A DNA stretch of 64,000 nt, from positions 310,001 to 374,000 of the forward strand of contig SSFA01000008.1 of the NCBI GenBank assembly GCA_008015155.1, in the 5' to 3' direction. This document shows positions 58,673 to 64,000 of the stretch, piece after piece. Source of the stretch: Thiothrix sp. GTDB taxonomy: Bacteria > Pseudomonadota > Gammaproteobacteria > Thiotrichales > Thiotrichaceae. The position numbers and the translations under genes are program-made. Positions within the stretch are counted from its first letter, which is position 1, and every line of letters starts with the position of its first letter. The notes under the pieces were generated by a model that worked only from the letters and a program-made list of their open reading frames with translations, searched no databases and was not told the origin of the DNA.

Positions 58673-59738
58673 CCTCACAAACCTCTTCTTCTTGCTTTAG
58701 TGCTTTAGTTAAAAGGGTCGACTCTTGAAAGATCGTTACGGCTTGACTAGTAGCTGGTGAGCTAGCCAACGCAGACTCTTGGCAAGCAAAAAATGAGTTC
58801 ATCACAAAGTTGACACCTTGTGGACGCACACTACGCAGATTTTCTGCATAGAAATGCCCCCTGAATGGAAAGGCTGAAATAATTTCATAAGAAGGAAAAT
58901 AATCAGTATCTTCACGTGTTAACTCAAGTTCCCCAGCCACTGCTCGTAAAATCGATTTGGAATGACTGGTAGCGGTCAATACATGCTTGCCAGAAGCTGT
59001 AGCGGTTAAGGGAACAGGTGAGACTGTGAGTAAGAATCTCATCTTAGGATTAATGGTTTTTAACTGCTCTAAAGTAGCCTGGAGGGTTGTATAGATCTCT
59101 AGATAATTAAAATTTTTGAATTGATGTTGGCTGGTATCAAACTCTCCAGCGATTGTGCCGGGGCACATAGGATAAACATAGCCTTGCTGGCTATTCATCC
59201 ACGCCTCAGTCAGACCTAAGGTAAAAACAAAAATATCAGTATTTTCAAGACCTCTTTTAATAGCGCGCAAGGTGCTCGCTCGTGACTCTAAAGCCTCCGC
59301 TTCAGATAGGAAACCTTGAGGTTCAATATTGGGTCTGAATAAATCGTAATAGCGTCCCTCTGGACTACACCAAATCTCAACAGGCGCTGTTACTGGCTGC
59401 AAACTCCATTGAATCCATTGTTGAAGCAAAGCCACTGTATAGATATTCCCCGTACGGAAACTAAAAATACCGTAATTGTATGCTTTACGTAGTTCTTCGC
59501 TATGCCGCAGCAAATCAGGAGCCGGTTCGCTATCCTGCCAATTATAACCACGCGCCCGTAAAGCCGCCCCAATGTGCTGGGCAAAACAAGAGCCCGCTGT
59601 AGAAATAACATCTTGCGTTTGTATTTGAAACTTTGGCTTCCACAAACCGTTGATTTGTAAAGGCTTACGCCCAGCAACCGCAAGCTTCCAAAATGCCTCA
59701 TCCGGCAAATGATTGTAAGGATTATAATCAAATTCCAT
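58644..59738 (-). CDS. GSCFA-domain protein
   Basis: 364 residues. The GSCFA block ISTAGSCFAQHIGAALRARG and FVFTLGLTEAWMNSQQGYVY and LLTVSPVPLTATASGKHVLT identify the SGNH-related GSCFA family, often next to surface polysaccharide genes. Here it stands with its partner gene. Catalytic role unproven. Confidence 0.8.
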   Translation of the reverse strand: MEFDYNPYNHLPDEAFWKLAVAGRKPLQINGLWKPKFQIQTQDVISTAGSCFAQHIGAALRARGYNWQDSEPAPDLLRHSEELRKAYNYGIFSFRTGNIYTVALLQQWIQWSLQPVTAPVEIWCSPEGRYYDLFRPNIEPQGFLSEAEALESRASTLRAIKRGLENTDIFVFTLGLTEAWMNSQQGYVYPMCPGTIAGEFDTSQHQFKNFNYLEIYTTLQATLEQLKTINPKMRFLLTVSPVPLTATASGKHVLTATSHSKSILRAVAGELELTREDTDYFPSYEIISAFPFRGHFYAENLRSVRPQGVNFVMNSFFACQESALASSPATSQAVTIFQESTLLTKALKQEEEVCEDVLLERFKS

Positions 59739-59886
59739 AGGTATTCAATGGGAGTTAAGTTTCTAAAGACTAACAAAATCCCAAATAAATACCTAGTTTA
59801 GTTTTTAAGTATCTAGCTAGACACATACTCGCAGATACTTCAATAAAAAACTAAAAGCTAATTAAATAAATCGTTTAGCAACTAAA

Positions 59887-60540
59887 CTAAAAATCCACTG
59901 CACATTCAAATTGTAAATGTTTACTAGTGATCGGATGCTGGAACCCTAACTGCCAAGCATGTAATAGGAGCCGATCCGCTTTACACTTAAGCTCAGGAGG
60001 TGCATATAATTCATCACCGACAATAGGATGACCTAAGCTCATTAAATGTACCCGCAATTGATGCGAGCGCCCCGTAAATGGCTCTAACTCAACGCGACTA
60101 AGGTTAGATTTAGCATCATAAGATAATAAGCGATAACGAGTTAACGAGGGTTTCCCTGCTTCAAAATCGACTTTATGCTTGGGACGATTAGGCCAATCGA
60201 GCAATAAAGGGAGATTAATCTCGCCCCTCTCTTGTGCAAGCTTCCCCCCTACCACGGCTAGGTAACGCTTATGCACGCTACGCTGCTGAAACAAGATACT
60301 TAACGCACTTTGCATCGCCTTCCCTCGAGCCATAAGCAATAAGCCCGAAGTATCCATATCCAAGCGATGCACAATAAAGGCATCTGGATATTCACGCATG
60401 ACCCGATTAATCATGCAGTCTTGCTTATCCTCACCACGCCCGGGCACGGATAATAAACCCGCAGGCTTATTCACCACTAATAAGTGTTCATCAACATAGT
60501 AAAGATCTAAGCCAGTATCAGCTGGAGGCGTATATTGCAT
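59887..60540 (-). CDS. rluA: RluA-family pseudouridine synthase
   Basis: About 217 residues: YYVDEHLLVVNKPAGLLSVP, AFIVHRLDMDTSGLLLMARG (catalytic Asp in HRLD-DT) and the LxPxTGRxHQLRVH box (ELEPFTGRSHQLRVHLMSLG). Modifies uridines in 23S rRNA/tRNA. MMQ/MQ starts are both possible. Confidence 0.9.
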   Translation of the reverse strand: MQYTPPADTGLDLYYVDEHLLVVNKPAGLLSVPGRGEDKQDCMINRVMREYPDAFIVHRLDMDTSGLLLMARGKAMQSALSILFQQRSVHKRYLAVVGGKLAQERGEINLPLLLDWPNRPKHKVDFEAGKPSLTRYRLLSYDAKSNLSRVELEPFTGRSHQLRVHLMSLGHPIVGDELYAPPELKCKADRLLLHAWQLGFQHPITSKHLQFECAVDF

Positions 60541-60595
60541 CATGAGCTGCCTTATACCACAAAACAGCTCATAACGCGCCTTAGTTTTCTAATCA

Positions 60596-61474
60596 CTATT
60601 CAGGCTTAGTTGCCCCATTCCACTGCTTAACTTTATCCACTAAAGCAGCCAAGAACCACAAACTACCTAAACCTAAAAACAGCACTAACCAAAACATAAA
60701 ATAGGCACCTACCGTCCACTCCAAAGCAACTTTAGCGCGCTGTAAAAACCCAATCTGTATGACCTTATCAGCACGACGCTCTTTCAAGGAGAATTTGACC
60801 GTACAAAACTCATTCTTCTCATCAAAATCACCTAAACTCACGCCAAGCGCTTGAATTTGCTTTTCGACTTCTAACAATTGATTGGTCAATGAAATCAACT
60901 CGCCGGTATTAGCATCCTTTTGCCGTAGTTCTAATAAAGTTTCACGTGCTTTTTGTAAAGAAATCCGCTCTGCCTCCAGCTTTTTGTATTCATTGGTTTT
61001 GTCATTTTTATCAATTTGAATACTTTTTAAATCACCAATCTTGCGCAAAGCCTCAATAGTGCTATCGAATTTATCCGGAATAACCCCTAAAGCAATATTC
61101 AACTGCCGTGCTGGCGTTAAACCGGCACGCTGCTCAAACTGAATCATGAGTTGTTCTTGCTTAATCAGCTCATAAAGAGCTTTTTCATCTTGGTCATAAG
61201 CCGGCGACACACTGGTAAGCGTACCGACCTTTTCATATTTCTGATCAATCGCTGCTAAAGCTGCTTGACCACTAGGTGCTGCCTGCAATTTAGAACTAGC
61301 ATAATTTTTGCGTTCTAGATCAAAGCTTTCAATCGGCGACTCAAACTCGGTTTGAGTCGGCTGCACTTTCCCATTTGGCTTAGTCAGATAGCCATAACTC
61401 AAGCGTAGTGCCCATAAAGCTAAGAACGCCAGTAACAAGATAAGCAAGCGCTTTTTCATAGTTAATACAGCCAT
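60596..61474 (-). CDS. DUF4349 membrane protein
   Basis: An N-terminal signal or TM (MKKRLLILLLAFLALWALRL), a coiled-coil (KTNEYKKLEAERISLQKARE) and a C-terminal membrane helix (VGAYFMFWLVLFLGLGSLWF) fit DUF4349. Start 61474 has GGGAG closely upstream. Unknown role. Confidence 0.75.
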   Translation of the reverse strand: MAVLTMKKRLLILLLAFLALWALRLSYGYLTKPNGKVQPTQTEFESPIESFDLERKNYASSKLQAAPSGQAALAAIDQKYEKVGTLTSVSPAYDQDEKALYELIKQEQLMIQFEQRAGLTPARQLNIALGVIPDKFDSTIEALRKIGDLKSIQIDKNDKTNEYKKLEAERISLQKARETLLELRQKDANTGELISLTNQLLEVEKQIQALGVSLGDFDEKNEFCTVKFSLKERRADKVIQIGFLQRAKVALEWTVGAYFMFWLVLFLGLGSLWFLAALVDKVKQWNGATKPE

Positions 61475-61564
61475 AAGGCTCCCTTTAGTCAGTTTATTAT
61501 TAAAAAATATAGGGATTAATCCTGCAAAATATTTGCAGATTACACAGAAAGATAGTGCATTCGG

Positions 61565-62584
61565 CTAAAAGGTAGTTCTGATAACATTTGGCTCAGCTTC
61601 GAGAGTTACAGCAAACTTTTCCTGCACTGAAGCAATGATCGCTTGAGCCAATTGCCAAATTTCTGCACCACTGGCTTGACCATGATTGACGAGGACTAAA
61701 GCATGCTTGTCATAAGTTCCTGCATCACCTACCCGTTTGCCTTTCCAGCCACATTGATCAATCAACCAACCAGCCGATAATTTGATCTGTTCCTCTTGTG
61801 GCCAAGCCGGGCAATTCGGAAACTTAGCTTTGATCGCAGTAAATTTTTCAATCGCTACCAGAGGGTTTTTAAAGAAACTACCTGCATTGCCAATGACTTT
61901 GGGATCAGGCAATTTACTTTGACGGATGGCAACAATCGCATCACTAATAGTCCGCGCATCTAGGGTTTTTCCTACTAAATGCTCACTGACCCCAGCATAA
62001 TCTGTTTTCCAAACGGGCTGTTTCGGTAAACGAAATGTTACTGCACCAATGAGCCAACGCCCCGGCTCCACTGATTTGAAATGACTATCCCGATAAGCAA
62101 AAGCACAATCATCTAAGCTGAATTTACGTAGCTCAGCCGTGCGCCAATCTAAAGCATCTAGTTCATAAAAATGATCTTTTAGCTCCACGCCATAAGCACC
62201 AATATTCTGCATCGGTGCAGCACCTACAGTGCCGGGAATTAAGGACAAATTCTCTAAGCCTGCATAGCCCTGTTCAATCGTCCAGCGCACAAACTCATGC
62301 CAGTTTTCCCCTGCACCCGCACGCACATAAACATAATGCGGATCTTCAGCAATTACTTTACGTTCTGCTAAACGCACTTGTACGACTATGCCGGGAAAAT
62401 CTTCAACAAATAGCAGATTGCTGCCACCGCCTAAAAACAGTACCGGCAAGTCCGGATGTTCACGTCGCCACAGCATGACTGACTTCAAGCCGCCTAGAGT
62501 ATGCAAGCTACAGAAATAACGCGCTTGCGCTTCAATACCAAAGGTATTCAACGCTTTTAGAGGATAGTGTTCATAGATTTTCAT
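61565..62584 (-). CDS. murB: UDP-N-acetylenolpyruvoylglucosamine reductase
   Basis: 339 residues, start ATG 62584. FLGGGSNLLFVEDFPG, LENLSLIPGTVGAAPMQNIG and GNAGSFFKNPLV are MurB signatures (FAD-binding and catalytic). Makes UDP-MurNAc for peptidoglycan. Confidence 0.95.
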   Translation of the reverse strand: MKIYEHYPLKALNTFGIEAQARYFCSLHTLGGLKSVMLWRREHPDLPVLFLGGGSNLLFVEDFPGIVVQVRLAERKVIAEDPHYVYVRAGAGENWHEFVRWTIEQGYAGLENLSLIPGTVGAAPMQNIGAYGVELKDHFYELDALDWRTAELRKFSLDDCAFAYRDSHFKSVEPGRWLIGAVTFRLPKQPVWKTDYAGVSEHLVGKTLDARTISDAIVAIRQSKLPDPKVIGNAGSFFKNPLVAIEKFTAIKAKFPNCPAWPQEEQIKLSAGWLIDQCGWKGKRVGDAGTYDKHALVLVNHGQASGAEIWQLAQAIIASVQEKFAVTLEAEPNVIRTTF

Positions 62585-62638
62585 GCGGCGCATTGTGGCG
62601 TGAGCCTTCACTGCCTGCAACTGGATTTACAGGCAAAC

Positions 62639-63679
62639 TTATTGAATAGGTAATACAACCTCAAACACGGTCCCACCTCCAACACGGGCCTGACAACTGA
62701 CAGTCCCTGCATGACGTGTAGCGATTTGCTTGACTAAGCTCAAGCCTAAACCCCAGCCACCCTGACCCTCACCATAGCCTGCTGGTCGGTAGAACGGCTC
62801 AAAAATACGCATTTGCGCCTCTGCTGAAATTCCTGCACCCCGATCCAAAACTTGCAAACTGATTTGCTGAGGCGTTTTGCGAACTAGCTGCGCCTGAACT
62901 TGCCCTGCCCCATGACGCACTGCATTATCTAAAAGATTGCGGATCAAACGGCGTAACAACCGCTCTTCACCCATGATCTCGATGGCTTCCGCTTCACACT
63001 CTAAATCTAAGCGCGCACATTCTTCAGCGAGCAAGCCAGATAGATCGACTGTATGATGTTCTAAGGGAATTTCTAAGGTATCAAGGCGACTGGCTAACAA
63101 AATCTCCTCAACTAATTGATTCAACTCCTGCATATCCTGATGTAGGGTTTTTACCTGCTCGGTTTGCTCTAAATTCTCTCGCTCTGCCAAGATCGCCAAA
63201 CTTAGGCGCATCCGCGCTAAAGGCGAGCGCAGTTCATGCGAGGCATTAGCCAATAATTGGCGATGACTCACTAACAAGGCTTGAATCCGCTCAGCTGATT
63301 GATTAAAGCTGCTAGCTAACACCGCCACCTCATCACAACCTTCAACGGGCACCCGCGTCGCCAACTGCCCAGCGCCTAGAGCTTCGACCCCTTTTTTCAA
63401 ATGCTCCAAGCGATAAGTTAAGCGCTTAGCAATCGGATAAGCGCCAAGAGACACAATCAACGCCGTAATTAGCAGCAGTGGAAAAATCGGAATATGCGCA
63501 CCCTGCTCGCGCAAATGAAATACGGCTCCAGCCAACAAAGAAACCAGTACTACACTGCTGATCACTACAAGATAAATTTGCCAGAATAATCGGCGTTTTA
63601 AACGCCCAAAGCCACGACGTTGCTCACGCCAAGCCTGTTTATTTTGACGCTTACAGCGTGAGCCTTTAGGCCCCATCAA
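62639..63679 (-). CDS. Two-component sensor histidine kinase
   Basis: Two membrane helices (IYLVVISSVVLVSLLAGAVF, IPIFPLLLITALIVSLGAYP), HAMP linker, H-box LLANASHELRSPLARMRL, N-box NLLDNAVRHG, G boxes DRGAGI and GGWGLGLSLV. A very short periplasmic part. Overlaps the regulator gene by 4 bases. Confidence 0.85.
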   Translation of the reverse strand: MMGPKGSRCKRQNKQAWREQRRGFGRLKRRLFWQIYLVVISSVVLVSLLAGAVFHLREQGAHIPIFPLLLITALIVSLGAYPIAKRLTYRLEHLKKGVEALGAGQLATRVPVEGCDEVAVLASSFNQSAERIQALLVSHRQLLANASHELRSPLARMRLSLAILAERENLEQTEQVKTLHQDMQELNQLVEEILLASRLDTLEIPLEHHTVDLSGLLAEECARLDLECEAEAIEIMGEERLLRRLIRNLLDNAVRHGAGQVQAQLVRKTPQQISLQVLDRGAGISAEAQMRIFEPFYRPAGYGEGQGGWGLGLSLVKQIATRHAGTVSCQARVGGGTVFEVVLPIQ

Positions 63680-64000
63680 GGTTCCTCGCCATCTTGGCTA
63701 CGCGCAAAGATATAACCCGCACCACGCAAGGTAATAATGCGCTTAGGCTGCTTCGGATTAGTTTCAATGGCTGCACGAATCCGCGAGATATGCACATCAA
63801 TTGAGCGATCAAATGCTTCTAGAGTTTCGCCTTTCACCATATCCATCAGTTGCTCGCGACTTAATACCCGCCCTGCCCGCTCAGCCATAGCCACCAGCAG
63901 ATCAAATTGATAGCTGGTTAATTCACGCAATTGTCCATCTACGCGAATTTCCCGGGCTTCACGATCAATTTCTAAACGCCCAAAGCGTAAAATCTGTAGA
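63676..64000 (-). CDS. OmpR-family response regulator, 3' part only (cut by window edge)
   Basis: The C-terminal winged helix: RELTSYQFDLLVAMAERAGR, LSREQLMDMVKGETLEAFDR and VHISRIRAAIETNPKQPKRI. The frame continues without a stop to the right edge, so the receiver domain lies outside. Confidence 0.85.
   Translation of the reverse strand, partial: LQILRFGRLEIDREAREIRVDGQLRELTSYQFDLLVAMAERAGRVLSREQLMDMVKGETLEAFDRSIDVHISRIRAAIETNPKQPKRIITLRGAGYIFARSQDGEEP

Overview
The window is the integrated right-hand part of a temperate tailed phage (about 1-45,600) followed by ordinary chromosomal genes of its host (about 45,600-64,000). The host genes (EF-P with EpmA and EpmB, YajC-SecD-SecF, MurB, RluA-type synthase, PobA with an AraC-type PobR, a tRNA Gly-Gly-Cys-Leu cluster) fit a gammaproteobacterium. 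I cannot fix the genus from sequence alone. The integrase gene ends about 100 bases from the 3' end of tRNA-Leu(UAA), so that tRNA is the likely attachment site. The other prophage end lies beyond the left edge.

Prophage layout. (a) 41-16,085, leftward: virion genes. A free-standing Hint/intein-like gene overlaps TerL; then come a small protein, the portal, several structural genes, a leucine-rich-repeat adhesin, a scaffold candidate, the major capsid protein, and a run of strikingly cysteine-rich proteins. Tape-measure and further tail genes are not seen and should lie to the left. (b) 16,564-19,866, rightward: an adenine methyltransferase with a DUF4942-like region and small genes. (c) 19,841-30,338, leftward early operon: Cro-like and ribbon-helix-helix regulators, a membrane microprotein, a tRNA-Phe, replication genes (winged-helix O-like protein, DnaC-like loader), a cytosine methyltransferase, many small genes, a DUF1064 nuclease, a DarG-like macro domain, and a lysis block (C39-like peptidase lipoprotein, Gp49-like protein, 39-aa lipoprotein, beta-helix/lysin/membrane fusion, holin). 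(d) 30,437-45,498, mostly rightward: CI-like repressor, moron genes, a second repressor, recombination genes (annealing protein, YqaJ exonuclease, NinB-like, YbcO), small secreted proteins, a membrane protein whose gene carries a dense ACAGTT repeat cluster, a DUF4224-like protein and the integrase.

Regulation looks like a two-step switch. CI-type operators (GAA-N6-TTC) lie between the divergent cI and cro-like genes and again at a rightward promoter near 33,660. The latter reads through a structured leader into a small gene and a second repressor, which has its own operators (AATAACA-N-TGTTATT) on both sides. One of these overlaps a very good promoter (TTGATT-17-TATATT) for a second leader that resembles the first. 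Both leaders precede genes whose products begin with a SAYAA motif. Intrinsic terminators recur between genes on both arms, often directly before a ribosome binding site, so processive antitermination is a reasonable hypothesis.

Most noteworthy for follow-up: the ACAGTT cluster inside the 455-aa membrane protein gene (cores in all three codon phases), the duplicated leader modules, the intein-like gene beside TerL, the phage tRNA-Phe with C instead of U at position 33, the overlapping Cro/RHH genes, the DarG-like macro domain without DarT, the C39 lipoprotein, and the cysteine-rich virion proteins.

The chromosomal part after 46,100 holds two divergent phosphoribosyltransferase paralogs around a TerB-like gene, an FAD-linked oxidase, the EF-P beta-lysylation locus, the Sec accessory operon, pobA/pobR, two GSCFA/SGNH-type genes, an RluA-type synthase, a DUF4349 protein, murB and a two-component system cut by the right edge.
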